The notes under the pieces are model-generated. The model ran no database searches and was not told where the DNA came from. It was given only the letters and a program-made list of their open reading frames with translations. From assembly GCA_013397795.1 (NCBI GenBank), contig VZTJ01005258.1, positions 1 through 64,000 on the forward strand: DNA of 64,000 bases. Direction: 5' to 3'. This document shows positions 35,897 through 50,472 of the stretch, one piece after another (within the stretch, counting starts at the first letter, position 1; each line of letters opens with the position of its first letter). The position numbers were made by a program, and so were the translations under genes. The DNA is from Orthonyx spaldingii. Taxonomy: Eukaryota; Chordata; Aves; Passeriformes; Orthonychidae.

Positions 35897-37330
35897 TATT
35901 CCTCCTCCCACACTGACAGCATGGCTTACCTTCAATACCTTGTAAGTCAAAAGACTAAAGAAACATACACTCTGCTGCCTAAGCTGTGCTTGCAGTTCTG
36001 AAAGGTGCTCCCAAGTTTGCTTTTCCAGCAGGCACATCAGCACAAGACACAGACAACCCCAGCAACAAGCGCCCTGTTGAGCAGCTGGCCCACACTGACT
36101 TCCACGGAGAAGCTGGAGGAGAGATGCACTCCCCTTTAGATGCAGCATCACCATTTGCCCCAGCAGAGAACAATGCAGTTGTTCTGGTGCCCCAGGAATT
36201 ACACAGCTCTACTTTTTACCCACCTACCGTCAGTATAAAATTTACTTTGATGGCCTGCTGGCAACAGCTGTCAAAAATTCAGTTTAATTGCTCGTATGTG
36301 CATATATCAAAATTTAGTGTTTATCATTCAGCTTTCTCACTAATCTTCTTTCTACCAAACTCTGTGGATGTAGGGTAATGTGACATTAAAAGGACTCGGC
36401 AAGATGATCAGTGCAGGCAGTGTGCAACACCTTTACTTCTAGGTGTGCAAACGCCTACAATTTCTGATAACGTATCGTCCCAAAGGCTTTGGCAAAATAT
36501 GTGTTTCCATTGCAGAACATCGAGAGACTGAGGCAGTAAATTCTCCTATCCATCCTACCTTCCAAGAGATAAACAACTTGGCAAGTTGAGTAATAAACAA
36601 CCAATACAATTATGTGTCATTAAGCTGTAACTAATAACGGCAAAGAATGGATGAGGGCCTGCTGATTGGAAATGCTATCAAGGAAACTCTAAGATGTGAC
36701 ATTGAAAATAGAACTCATTTCATGCTTCTCCTAGAAATACTTAATTCTGTTTCGTCACCACCTCTTGTTGTTTTACTTGGCATGAGCACTTTCCATCATA
36801 AAAAGTTCTTTCTTCCATCAAGGATTTTATGAAGGAGTCAACAAATAGCATCTACCAACAAAACAAAGAGCCTCCATGTTCTCTTTGTCAAAACAAAGCT
36901 TTCTCACTCTTCCTTCAGAAAGACATACCAGCCTGATCAGAAAACACTGACAGACTTCACTGCACAGCTCATTTGCTCCTCAGGCAAAGCCTCCACCTGA
37001 ATGCTTATCTGGACTTCCCTGGGACAAAATTCCTGTGCTAAACATCCATAAATTTCTAAAGAATATGATGGGATTCAGTAATGCAGTAAAGAAATTACTG
37101 CCCATTTCAGGTGCACACAGAAGGCAGTGCTCAGCTCCCATGGGAATCCACCTCCAGTTGCATGTACCTCACCATCCATGTGGGAAGCAAATACTTCTCA
37201 TCCTTCAAGCAGAAGTTACTTAGACTTACCGAGCACATATACTTGCACATTGCCTTCAGGGCCTGGCCAAGATTAACATCTTCACTACCAAAAAGCCACC
37301 TAAATTCAAGAAGCATTCCATATTTTTAAC
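35897..37330. other. Non-repetitive sequence between two CR1 copies
   Basis: I see no gene, RNA or repeat here. The ORF at 35986-36378 has no recognisable domain. Confidence 0.5.
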
Positions 37331-37500
37331 AGCTTGCCCAGAAAAGTGGATATCTCAATCCTGGAATCATTCAAGGCCAGGTTGGTTGGGACTCTGAGCA
37401 AGCTGCTCTCCTGGCAGGTGTCCTTGCCCATGGCAAGGGGTTGGAACCAGATGGTCTTTTAAGGTCCTTTCTGAACCAAGCCATTCTATGATTCTGTGAC
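37331..37500 (+). mobile_element. CR1 LINE, 3' end (short copy)
   Basis: GCTTGCCCAGAAAAGTGGA starts a 170-bp CR1 3' piece that continues with TTCAAGGCCAGGTTGG, GGGGTTGGAACCAGATGG and ATTCTATGATTCTGTGAC. It has the same orientation as the copy 1.4 kb to the left but is shorter and differs in detail, so they are separate insertions. Confidence 0.93.
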
Positions 37501-40500
37501 CCTACATGACTGACACAGCTCCTGGTGCTTCCAGAGACCATTGAGGTCCTGGCCTCCAAGATCACTACAGCAGTGGTTAAACAGTGGTTCTGGTATTTGC
37601 AAAGGAAAAACTGGGAGCTGCTGAAGGGTTAGGGACTGCATTCCTGTAAGTCTGAAACAGGATTCACATCAGATAATACAAATCTCTGATGACTTGTGAG
37701 CTGATCTGCCCCTCTGGCAGATCCTTTCCCGTTGGGAAAGTTGATCTGTCCCTTTGGCTCTGACTAGTTCCACTGATTTCTATGGCATAGAAGTCTGAGG
37801 GAAAAAAAGCATAAACCCTGTTCTAATCTGTCGTCTGCTCCTACAAACATTTCCATGTGGCCAGCATCTGACAAGCCACCAAGACAGAATCTGTGCCAGT
37901 TTTCTGGGCTTGCACCATTCCCAGCTCAACAAAGTCTCACAACAGTTGAAAGCTGGGCCCTTTATCAGAAGGTGAGTGTTCAGCATTTCTGATGGAACTC
38001 AGCCATGATTATCTAGGTAATCATTATACTCTTTCAGCAATTATCATCAGCACTAATATAACTTTGGCTGCTGAAAACTGTAAGAGTATCTTGATCTAAT
38101 TTACATTCTGGGGCATTATATCATAAAGTGCAACATACGATCCCAGTCCAACAAGCTGATACTGCAGACTGTATAAATGGAGATGAATCACTTCCCAAGT
38201 CTTTGCAGAAGGTTTGTTTGCTCTCAAAGAAACAAGTTTCCATTCTTCCAAAGGGTGCATAGAGAGCAGAACCATGTATTCTTTCCTCTGTTTATAATGA
38301 AGCACCTCCAGGGTTAAAGCCCTTTTCTGAGTAACTGGCCTATGCCTGCAGTGATCTGCAAAATGCCTGTCCCAAGAACTCTTGAGAAAGGAAATCTTGT
38401 GAGAAGGAAAGGACTTGAAGGCAGCTACAGAAAGGAAGAATGTGTGCTGGAAAACAGCAGAAATCCTGAGACCATGTTCAGATTGCAAATGTCATCTAGG
38501 ATGTTACATCAAGATAAGAATTGATGTGTTATTAAACACAACTATTTTATAAACCTCAATTCTGTAAATTACATGAAAAGTTGAGGTCAGACCACATAAT
38601 TGCAGTCAGAATTTGGCCAATGATCATTACTTTTCATAAAGACTGTCCTCTAGGCTAGAAGGTGTGTCACGACACCCCAGGGTAGTTAACTCAGACTAAG
38701 AAAACAGTACTGACAGACTATTTTTTGCTGACAGGTCCTGTGTGTGGGAGCTGTGACACAGGCCTGGAAAACCATTCAGATCCCAGAAGTTTAACTGCAA
38801 AACAATTCAACATAGGGCAAGACACACATCCTCTATATCTAAGACTTACCTGAGATGCTGCTTAGAATTTGTTTATTCTCCCCTGCTCTCTCAATTTTAA
38901 CCTGTTTAAACACCTAGAAATTAAAGCTATAGGGCAGAGAGATAATGTTTTCCCCAATATCATAGGAAAAAAACCACAGAAAAACTGGTTTCCTCTAAAG
39001 TATCAGGCCAGAGTTGCAATTGCACTTTCACTTGTTTTACTAGATCCATAAAACACCACTTATGCTGAATGGGTGCAGGGAGAGACATCTCAAGTACTGC
39101 TCGAACTGAACAAGAGCATGGGCAAGTTCCTTGAGCTGAGGGGAACCAGCTTTCTGGAATGCCACCAGCACAAGCCCAATGTGGCAATAATTCAGGCCCT
39201 ACCTTCTGCCTTCAGAGTGTGAGGCTCAGACACTAACACAGAAATGCAGCTCCACAGGCTGGGTGATCCTGGGTACCAGAAATTCTGCTGAGTGCCGAGT
39301 CTCAGGCAAAGCACAGGGAAGGGAGAACCCAGCGGAACAGTCTCTAAGATGTGGCTCCAGCATCCACAACTGGCCTAAATTTTACTCCATGCCAGGCAAC
39401 AGCTCCTTTCTCACTGATGGCTGCTGTTACAGAGCACTGACACCCACCATGGAGCAACTGGGCATGCAATATTAATAGCATCACTGAGAAAATTAGAAAA
39501 CTACATCAAAGCACTGAGAGTTGTGTTTATCTGGCTTTAAAACTAAGTGCAAAAGAAAAGGTATTACACTCAGCTAAGTATGTTAGGGGACTTTTCTTTT
39601 AAGATGTGATTCTGCAGCTTTTAAACTAACACACATATGCAGAATGACCCCTTAAAGAGGGGGGAAAGCTGCTGTACCTATAACTCAGCAAATCACATGT
39701 TATACGAAGAAACAAAAATCAATGCTGCTCTGAAATTTAGCCTGGCCGGAAAATAAAAAGTCAAAACTATCATAACAAATGGCTGCTGGAAAGTCAGTCA
39801 ATGGGAAGTGCTTCTGTGACCATAGTTTTTCTCAAATATGGTCATTCCCCTGGAATTTGAGTCCAAGGATTCTCATCCGTACTACACCGAACCCCTGCAC
39901 TGAATACAACAGACACAAACCAATAATGCAAATAAATTAATACACACTCATTTGCTAGAATTTTTCTAGTAACAGAAAATTATAAAAGAGCATAATCAAG
40001 TAATCTATTTTAAAAATCTCCCTTTCTCCATTAAAACACTGACATTGGACCAAACTACATAGAGCCTATGTACATCAACAGTCAGTACACATGAAACATG
40101 GACGCAAATACTGTCAACCATGTAATCTCAGTAAGAAAACCCTTGGATATGGGGATTTAATAAATTAAGGACAAGTAAAAAGCATAGAAATATTATCTTG
40201 AGGATACAGTGGTTATTACTGGTGTCCCTTTTGACTGGAGCAGGGACTGCTCAGCCACAGCTAAATCTCCACAGATGGGCACAGCCTGATCCGAGCTCTC
40301 TGCCTGCACTCCAAGCAAGTTGATGCACGTGTCTGCTCTGAGAGCTGCAAAAGCACGTGAGTGCAGCACTGTGCCCACGCCAGCATGACCTGCAAGGTGT
40401 CCATCATAGTCCTTTCCCACTGACAGCTACAGGAGTCTATCACTTACAGCCTGGAAGACATGTGCTCTATCACTGCCATAAACCTGGCATGATGCTAACA

Positions 40501-43500
40501 GTGAAGTCATCATGTGATTTTAGATGTGTTTCTCTGATAGTTCTGCCACTTTAACATCCACCCACAGAGAGGACCTGACATCTTTTTATGTAGTTTGTTG
40601 AGACACTACAACCTGATGACTCAACTTAGTTATTTGTCTTAATCTGCAACAGACTCAGAGCTGTTCAGTAAAATAAGTATGGGCTATTTCCCCTCAGAGC
40701 AGGTGAAAGATGGAATCAACAACTAATACATCTGCTCTACTTTGGTCAGTTACCTGGTTTCATTTTGAATCAAACCCTGTCTATCTTCTGCTTCAGCCTG
40801 TCTTACCCATGTGCAGCCTCCCTGCCTTCACTGGCACTCAGGCCAGACAGTCTGAAATTACATCACTGGCATCTTGCTGCAGCTTAGATGGCATCACCTC
40901 AGGTTACATAGGACTGTGAGAGACCCACTGGGTCACCAAGTACAGCCCCTGTTGTCCAGGCAACCATGTCACCTAATCCCTTTGCAAGTGAATCAAAAAT
41001 AGTTATGAACCATACTGCACTGGGCACACCCCAGGCTAGACATGAATGACATATTGTGGCGTAAACTGACTTGTGAAAAAGTACGCAGACACATCCAAGA
41101 CAAATTAGAAACTGCAGGGAGGCAGCTTAGTCTAATGGCCAGGGAATGAGACAGGCAGCAAGATGTCTGGGCCCTGCTGCTGGCTCCTGTTCTTCCCTGC
41201 TCCACCCACAATGCCATTGCTCCATCTCCTGGGTTCCTCTGGGCTGAGACCAAGATAACAACATTGTCCCTTCTTCCTTTGCAGATTGCTTTCAGTACTA
41301 CAGACAAAAAGAAGGACACAAGAATTAACTATTTTTATCCACTTAATCTTCCCAGCAGGTTTTTAAAGGCCATTTTAAAGCCCTCCTTGCCAATTCAGTG
41401 TGTGGATAATTTGCTACCTGCATCTCCATAAAGTTTAACCTGCAATAGCCTGGCAAAGGTGTAATTTCATCCCCAGGCTCTTCTGACTTGAGACTGTGGA
41501 GATTCTCTTTGTGGATAAAGTATCAAAGCAACAGCTCTGAGACAACAGCCCTTTGCATCTCACAACCCATGTATTATTCTCTCTAAACACAGTTTAACAG
41601 GCCAGAATCAAAACTTTTTCTCTCCCCTCATGTCTCCTTCCCACCATGCACACTTTAAGAAAGAGCAAACACAGACAAAAGCAGCAGACAGAGACACAGA
41701 GAGAGGATGGTTTATCCCATAGACAGGATTACTGCATCATGATGTAACGACCTTGTTCAGGAAAGAAAAAGGTTAGTTATATGACAGCCTGAGTTGTAAA
41801 AATACCATTTCCTTTTCACAATGGGGTGAAATAATGTCCATTTGAAGTTATGCTGAAGAAAACATAAAATACTTGTCCAGTGAACTGGAGAGAGAAAGAG
41901 CACAGCGCAACCGCCCTCGATAAGACCCCTCATGTAACACATTGAATCAAACAAGCAGGAGTGTTCCTCAGCTAAGTATTCATGGAAAGGAGATGCCATG
42001 CTGATTTCTATGTGTTTGTATCTTCGAACATCCAAGAATCCTTTCTGCACCCTACAAAGATGCATGGCAAAAAGAGCCATTTCTGTGTTTCACTGCAGAT
42101 GTAAAATGCTACAGAGCCAACTGTTTCATTCACCCCTTGTGAAGACTTTACATTTGTGCCTGTTTTCTTCCACCTCAGAACAACTGGAGGGAGGAAGGCC
42201 ACATGCTGCCTGCATACAAAGCAATCCCATGCAAGAATAACTCAAGGCCAGGCTTATTCTCTCTTTTTATACAATATTTAGTGAAGCTTTGGCCATGACT
42301 AAAACTCCAAGGCTGAGTTAATCACATTTGTGAGTAGAGGTTCCTCAAAGGGACTTGTTTCTAATGAATTTTCAAATGCTATGAAAATAATAGGTATGGT
42401 ATTTACCACTGAAAACACTGCAAATGAACACTGATGCTACTGCCCCAGTATAGCACACTTGTTTCACTGCACTGTTGATACTCTGTTAAACCAAAGCGTA
42501 TGTTATTAAAGCCAATGTTTACCAACAGATACTACAGCTGTGAAAGTAGTATAGTCCTTCCACGTAAAAACAGGCTTTCAACAGGAAATACAAGGCATTT
42601 TGCAAGTCTTAGCCCGTCAAGGGCAACTGCTCCATGCCCTGCTTTCAGGGCAAGAAAGCCCTCCAGTTACTCCTGATACTTCCAGCGGTGAACACTGAGC
42701 TTGTCTGGTAAGTTTTCTGAGCCCAGTGGAAATCCTAGAGCAGACACAGAAAGCTCTGGGTCTGAATTGGCACCGGATGCTTTAGGAAACAAGTGATTTT
42801 CATTTTGTTACAGGAATATGAGAAGGCCAAAATGCTTTATTTGTCAGCACAGGAACAGCCACTCATCTAAGAGCATGAATATTCTGTTGAAGTTGTTACA
42901 AAATCAGACTCTTCTAAGGAAACCCTGCACTGAGTAACAGTGCCATGTGCCAACTTACAGTGTTCTCAACATGTGTATGAGACAGGAAATGTATTTTCTA
43001 TAACAGATGAACAGCAACGACAGCCTTCAGACTAGAGTACAGAATATCATTTGCAGCAAATTTCAAACTCTCAAGGAGCAGTCTACAGTATCTCCTTACT
43101 AGCTCAAAGACTCCATACAAAGGCCAGCTCAATGCCATGCATCTACTGCAGTGTTTCTTCTCAATTAACTAAGGAAAAGTGTATTAGCCATACATCAAAA
43201 CTGCATTGCAGCTAGAGCTGCCAATTACTTATGGCAAAAGGGAGGCTGATTCATCCGACTGTATGTGGGCCTTGGTTGGAGTTTTCCCAAAACGCAACAA
43301 GAAAAGAATAAAACCTCAGTGAATCTCCCCCTCATTCCCACTCCTTCCTCCCCCACAAATCACAGTCAAGAGGCCTGTGCTTGCAAAAGCAGCATTTCCT
43401 GGAGGATTCTTTCTCCACTCCTTTTCTAAATTCAGACAAAACACACAACTCAAAATTCATTTGCATATGATATATACACATACAAGGACACCCCTCCCAA

Positions 43501-46500
43501 ACACTTACAAGCAAAATGCAATGCAAAGGGTCTAAAGCACCTTTAAATCCCCAGTCCCCAGGGATCCCTAAATCTTCCACTCCAAATCTCATGGCATTCT
43601 GTGGCCACCTGTGTAGCGTGCAACAGCTACCTGACAACACTCAGCTTGGCACCAGCCTAAAACAGCTGAGCAGGGGCTGGGGGGGCCTTGTCTTTCTGCT
43701 CACAGCAGTTACAGAACAGAACATTTCTGTTAAGCACAAGCACATCCTGAACCCAGACTTTTTCACAAGCTCCCTGTGTCTGATGCATTTAACACCTAAC
43801 ATAACACAAATGGTAATTCTCCATCCAACATGTCCCTCCTTCACTTTGTGTGTTTCAAATGAGCCTTGTGGTCTCAGCGTGCCAGGGGCTCTTCTCTCCC
43901 TGGCACTGTTGGATGGAAATTGTTCTCACTAGTTGCCATGGACCCATTTAGGCACCTACTAGCCTAGGTTTTCAAGGTCCCCAGCCACACCAACACCACT
44001 ATTCCCCACGGTGAGTTTAGGACACAAAACTTCAATAACGTTTGCTTCTAACTGCTATCTTCCATTGCTCTGACAGCACCCTACCGATGACCTTGGGCAT
44101 CTGACTTCATCCTTTTGTTTCCAGTGTGTTTGACACGAGTCAACCTGGCACCCAGCCGCTCTGGAGCAGTCAGACCCTGCCTTAGCACATCTCCGCTTTT
44201 TTTCCAGCCCTGACTTTTAGCCATTTATTGTAAATCTTTAAAACAGTTTTCATAGAAAATATGCTTTGATATCCTCAGAGTGCAGAAAAATGCTTGAAGC
44301 ATGCACCTACTGCACACTGTCTTCTGGCACCAACATTCAAAACTCCAGTGAGCACAGGAGGGAGCCTGAGCCACCCTTTCCATGGCAAGGGGGCTCAGAA
44401 GTCAGACACAGCCAACTCCACGGATCACAACACAATGCATCACCAACACTGCAGGGCAGATCAGTGCAAGGTATCTTCTGTCTAACGACCCCACCAACAA
44501 AAGCCATCAGACTGATGAGTACTTGTCCTTTAGAGGCTGTTGGATTATGCAGAAGCACAATTTTTCCCCCTCCTTGCCTGAAAGCCAGTCCTAGTATGGG
44601 TTGATTTTGGGATTATGTTTACCAGACTGCTTGTGGGTACATATACAGCTATGTGTAAGTCCTGTTTCAGTACACAAGCAATTACACTCAGGATTAGCAC
44701 TGCGATAGATGCAGTCCTCAAACAGAGTCACATGTGTTCAGGTGTACCCATGAGGCCAGGCTCTGCAATTCTGCTGAGATCAGCAATGCAAACAACATGA
44801 AATGCAGCTCAAAAAGTACAAGAATCAGCTGACAGACCTCTTGTGTCATGTGTGGGCCTGGGAACTTCATCCATATGCTGTTGTGTTCACTAAGTGAGAG
44901 GAAAGAGAGTAACCTCAAACTAAGGACTCAGAACTGGAAAACTACCTCATATCCAGATTCTTATTGCTTCTCCTTACTACATGAAGAAGACTGGCAGTCA
45001 CCCTGTATCCAGAGTGCTCCACAGACCATGGGAGAAGACAGGGCGTGCCCTGAAGAGTAGGTTGCTCAAAAGCACTGTTTGTATTATGAGCTATGGCATA
45101 GAAGTGCCCCCTAATGAGATGCTTTGTGGACAATTTACTTCAGAAACACGCAAACGTAGCAGAAGTTCCAGCATTTCAGTATCACTACAGCTTTCAAGAA
45201 GGGGGCAAGACACAATCTCTGTGTGTGAACTGTCAATATACTGCAGAAAAGAACAGACTCCACTCTCAGCTTATTCCTTCTGAAGCACTAAACATTATTC
45301 ATTAATGCCACTAAAAAGTCAGATTCTGCATTCTCCTAGTGCAAGAAGAAGGGGAGAGAGAACAAGAGCATGGAGAGAAGGTGTGGTACAGGATGTGAGG
45401 CAGAAATGAAAGGGAGAAGACTGTCCCCACAGACTGCCACTCTAGATATTTCCACACATTACCCCACCTCTTTCTGGTCCATGCATCCTACAAAATGCAA
45501 GGCGCATTCCTCAAAAAAAAAAAAAACAAGCCAGGGAGCAAATTCTGTCTGCTTTAGTCTTTTTTTCTTGCTAGAAACCTCACTTATTCCCAGCTTGAAT
45601 TCTCTGGAATGAAGAGAGGAGAGTCATAGCACAGCACAGCTAATGTAGACCACATCTGTAGGAAATAAATAACCAGGATGCCAACCTGAGCTGGCTAGGC
45701 TTGCTAAAAAGATCAAATGCGGATGGAAGCAGCTATTTTCTGGAGCAGGCATCGTTTCAGTTGTTGAAATATTCATGCACCAATAGGAGCTGTGGTGTCA
45801 ATGTCTGTCCCTGATACAAACAAACCTGACCTCAAAGCATGACAATCTGTGTTCTGCAGAGCGGAATCACAATTAAAAGCTTTTCCCAAGCCTCCATTTC
45901 TGCATGCACACATCTGACAGCTTTTCTGGTGACACATCAAGAGCATCCCTAATCCAGGTCCACAATCTTCTGCCTATGAGGGCAGGAGACATTAAAAACA
46001 GTTTCAGCAAATGCCCAGGATTTTAATTGTGTGCCTTCAGTTTTTCCCTCTCAGGTTTACCATGTACCAGCAGCCCTGTGGTTCATCTGGGGAGTAGCTG
46101 GATGCTAAATATGAGCTGGCATCTGGGCACTGCAGGTTGAATCAAGACTCCCTGCAGGGAAGCGCCTAGAAAATTTCTGATCTGGAGGATTTTCTCCTTC
46201 ACAATAGGGAATAGAGAAGACATAAAATGAAAAACATAATTAGGCCTTTCACTCCCCTTGAGAGATACAGAAAAGTACTTTCCAGTGCCCCTTCTAAATA
46301 AAGAAAGTTGATTTTTTGATGCCAGCAAATAGACAAAGACTGGGGGGCGTAAGGGGGACACAGGTGCTGCCCCTTCAACAGCACCATCTGGAGATGAGCC
46401 CACTCAGGTGACATGGCAAGAAAATGTTTTAGTACTCCCCTTGTCACATGCACCCAACTGTGCATACACCCTGCAGAGCAACACTGAGCCTGCTAAGGTG

Positions 46501-49500
46501 CTAGAGCATTTTCAACACTTGAGGATTAGAAAGGAAATGAGAATGGTCCGGCTCTGGAGTCTGTGCTGTACTGCAATGTCGACCTGGCAGTTTGTTTCGG
46601 GCTTATGGGGATCTATGGCTGGACAAAAATGACACTGCAGTACCCTGAGTTGTGGCAAAGCCAAGCACACACATAAGCAGCAAGCTGGACCACAGCACAG
46701 AGCTCACTGGTCCACATGCCAGGTGTCACTTTCAGATGTCAAGGGGTCACATCCAAACCTTTGTTTCCATTCCCTGAGAAAGCACACTTTTGCCATCGGG
46801 ACAATAAAGAAACATTACCCAAAAAATTACCCAAAGATTCCTTTAGCATGTTTTGGATGCAAATTGCCTTAATTTGCTTCTGATGGCAATAAAACAGTAC
46901 ACATGACCAGAGTAGTGTAAAGGATGTGTATCCAACCTTAACTTTGCCATTTCCCATCTTTACAAGCCTTACAGTGCTGTATTAGAGCACTTGTACCACA
47001 CCAACCCCCAAAGCCAGCATATGAAAACTATTCCAACTGTGGAACTGCAGCAAAGATTCCAGGGCAGAAACACGCTTTGCTGTGCATCAGTCAAGACTCA
47101 GTCACATCTGTTGGTACACTACTAGATAAGCAATTGACAATAAAACTAATGTTGGGAAATGAGCACACTGAATATATAAAAACAATATTTTACCCTTGAA
47201 TACTTAATACACACAGTCATAAGTCTTTAGAGCAAAACAAAGCAACACTCATGGCAGAGGTCTCTCAACTGAGCAGGACATGCGCCTGTTTAAGAGGGAC
47301 GTGAATTCCACGTCTGCCTCTGGAAGGGATGATACAAGACTGGACATCAGAGTACCTGGAGGTGCACCTAGCCCAGTGCTCCAAGAGCCAGACTTGCAGG
47401 TAGGGCTGGTGCCATATGCTGACACAAAGATCCTCCCAACCCAGGAGCCAACGACCTGGAGCACTTGTAGGCCTGCCTGTCCTCTGCCCAGGGCTTCCTG
47501 GGGTCAAGAGCTCCAGAAGCTGCAGACACAAGACTGCATCAACAACATCACAGGCTTCCTGGATGTCTGTCAGTGGGACTGACAGGGCGGATGCCATGGT
47601 GCTTGCCCAGAGCAAGGTGCACCCACCTGCCACATCCCATACCACCTGAGGCAATGAGTGCCACCTTGCAGCCCAATTCCCTGTCTCAGAAAACCCAGAA
47701 AGCCAACTCATAAACAAGTGAACTGTCAGACCTAAGTTGGAGCAGTGCAATTGAACATGCAAAATGAAAAGTCATTTGGCTATCTCCAACACAGTGATAC
47801 ACTTGCTTTTCACTGCATACAAGCCAGGGCTGCTGATGTTCACCTGGAAACAATCTTCAGAACTCCAGGCACTGAGACTATCCACTAGCAAACCACAGAT
47901 ACTTTCTGTCATATTTTTCCATTATAAAATTACTGCTAGGAGCAGGAGACAACCAGTGATAGCAGGTCTGAGATAAGACATTCACATCAGTGTCTCTACC
48001 TGTGCTGACCTGGGCCCAGTGAAACCTACCAATTACCACTCAGCCTAATGCCATTCTTCAAGTAACACACAAATCAAAGCCAACGTAAAAGAAGACACAC
48101 AAGCTCAAGTATTTGTGTCTGAAAGGTAAAAGGCAAAATGGAACTGCAAGGAGAAAATGCTAGCTAAACACAAAATAGCACTGGTGAGTGAAAAGGTTTA
48201 TTTCTGCAGGTGAAAGTTAATTCATATTCCTCTCTCCCCTTTCTACTGGTACCCTCCCCACTAAGTTCCTGGGAGAAAAGCTTCAAGCACCTTTGGCATG
48301 AGCTAAGGGTGGTAATGAAAGTGGAAGATCAGAGTGGGCTTCTGCCTACCCACTGTGTAGCACAAGAAGGAACAGAAATCAGTACTCAAACCAGAGAGGC
48401 ACAAAGTGACAGGAAGTCCAACCAGAGTGGCAGCAGAAGCCAAATCTGGCAACATCCCCCCTGTGACCGGTTCTGTGTAGACATGGCTAAAATGAAGGAG
48501 GAGTTGTAGGCAGATCTGAAAGACCTTCAGATTCCCAGCTGGTTTTGATCCCAGAACACTGGCAGCTCCAGGGACGCTTGGATCCACAGTCACAATTAAA
48601 GTATTAAAAGAAAAAGAGAAGAAAGCTTCAGGCAAAGGGAACAGGAACTGAAAATGGGACTATCCCCACAAACTAGCTATCCTCTAGGAGCAAATGCTGC
48701 CAGGCCAGTAGATGGCTAACAAAAGAGCTGGGTTTGTTATGGCCAACAATATGTTGCAGAGCTGAATGTGTCTCACTTATCCCTGTAACTGTATGTACAA
48801 AAGCTCCAAAGAAGTATGGGGGGTTGGAGGAAGACAACCTCTTGTGCCCAGTTTTGTTTTTCTATACCTTGTGAGTCAGCTCAAGACACACAGGACAATC
48901 TGGACTCCAACTTCCACACATTTTCTGAGTTTCTGTCAGATCCTTACAGAGAAATTACCCAGTCAACAGTTTACCTGGAAAGGTAAAGTTCTCCTCCCTG
49001 TAGTGAGCCAGCAAAATGCTCACCAACTTCTGAGGAACCCTCCTACACAGTCTCGCTGGGCTTGTTAGTTTAGAAGGCACAAAGCCCCCACCAGTCCCTA
49101 CAAAAAGCCAGCATGCTTCTGCTAAAGCCCTGAAGTGAACAAGGCCCAAGCCCAGGGCCTGTGACAACCAAAGCAGCTCACCCTGGGTGTTGCCTCCTGC
49201 AGTATTGCTGTCACAGCTGTCTCCCAAACTGTTGCTGCTGCAAGCAGTGGCCCATAAGCCTGAAACTTAATCCTGTAACAGGAGCTCATGGCTCACAGGA
49301 GCTACTGAGACTTACTTTTAGTCATCCAGAGTCACTCAGTGAAGCAATGCCATCCATGCAGATCTTGGTTCAGAGTACAACCTCCTCTGCAGTCTAGAGG
49401 CAGCTGCTTGCAGCTCCCCACCCATGAAGTCAGCCAGCCCCCTGCCCCAGCCCCCTCCACCGTGCTTGCCACCAGCTCCTCTGCCCAGTTACACACTCAA

Positions 49501-49735
49501 GGAATGCAGCTCCAACTCATGCAGCCCCATACAGCCACAAGCATCACTCTCCCTCACCAGCCTATGCTCAGGGCAGAAAACCTGGCTCAGGGCAATCCTT
49601 CCCCTCCATGCACATAACCTGCCATGGCAGTCTTCACTTCCTGGCCTTGAACAACCCACCAGTCCATGTCCTAGACCTACAACCCATTACCCCCGAACCC
49701 TAATTTACTCTCTGTTCTGCTCACATCGTTGGGTA
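37501..49735. other. Presumed PAK3 5' intron, no gene recognised
   Basis: I found no coding exon, RNA gene or recognisable transposon in these 12 kb. A 14-base poly-A run lies at 45513-45526. The longer ORFs here (for example 47265-47762 and 43516-43932) lack codon bias and domains. Confidence 0.55.
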
Positions 49736-50326
49736 ACCTGTGACTGGAAGCCGAAGGCTCCTCTGCAGCCATGTGCCACACTTCCACTTCCCTATGCACA
49801 ACGTCCTCCTCCCCGGTGGCTCCGGAGCTGTGCCCGAGCCCCCTCCTCTCCGCCTGACAGCCACAGAGAAGGTGGATTCACACGAGAGAAGCCAAGGAAG
49901 TCGGTCTCATCACCCCTCCGGCCGCAGCGTCCTCTTCCCTCTCCGCCTCGGGCAGGCAGGCAGCAGCCTGGCTCCGGCCCTCCCGACAGCCCGTCCTCTG
50001 CCCCCTCCTCCTCGCTCTGAGAAAGTCCATGTCAGCCCGAGAGTCGCTCAGCAAAGCCCATGTTGATCTCCGGCCTCCAGGTTCCCTCTGCAGGCATCCC
50101 CGACCGTGCCCAGAAAGACAAGAGAAAGCAGCGTCCCCTCTAAGGCAGCCCCAGCGCGGGGTCGGATCCGGGCAGGTGGGGCAGCAGGGGCACGCAGTCT
50201 GTAAGGTTTGCCAAACTCTCCACACAGACACCCAGGCTGTTCGCTCCTGGCACATGCTGTGCCCACCCCGCAAATGGAATGGCGCGGGGAGACGCAAAAT
50301 CCAGCCCCTCAACACCCCGCTCTTAC

Positions 50327-50460
50327 CAGCCCGGGCCCACCATCTCTGTCAGATGTTGCTCGCTTTGAAGCCATGGCTTCTCCTGCCTGAATTTCCTCAG
50401 CCTTCCACATTAAATACCTCGCTGTATTTAAAACAAGGCTCGTTTTCTGGCATCGGTGAA
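50327..50460 (-). other. Candidate untranslated first exon of PAK3 with a short upstream ORF
   Basis: On the minus strand a strong donor, CTG followed by GTAAGA, lies at 50326-50321 inside the CpG island. The upstream base shown here is arbitrary, because the transcription start is probably within or near the gap. An ATG in strong context (GCCATGG) at 50374-50372 opens a 16-codon frame, MASKRATSDRDGGPGL, which runs exactly to the donor. If the exon joins directly to the 14348 acceptor, the frame would continue ten codons and end at a TAG overlapping the PAK3 start. Other untranslated exons could intervene. No transcript evidence is available here. Confidence 0.3.
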
Positions 50461-50472
50461 AACCGGATCTGA

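Noticed and set aside
49424..50020. 198-codon plus-strand ORF, Pro/Ser-rich
   Set aside because: Typical of C-rich island flank; lacks domains and a credible splice structure.
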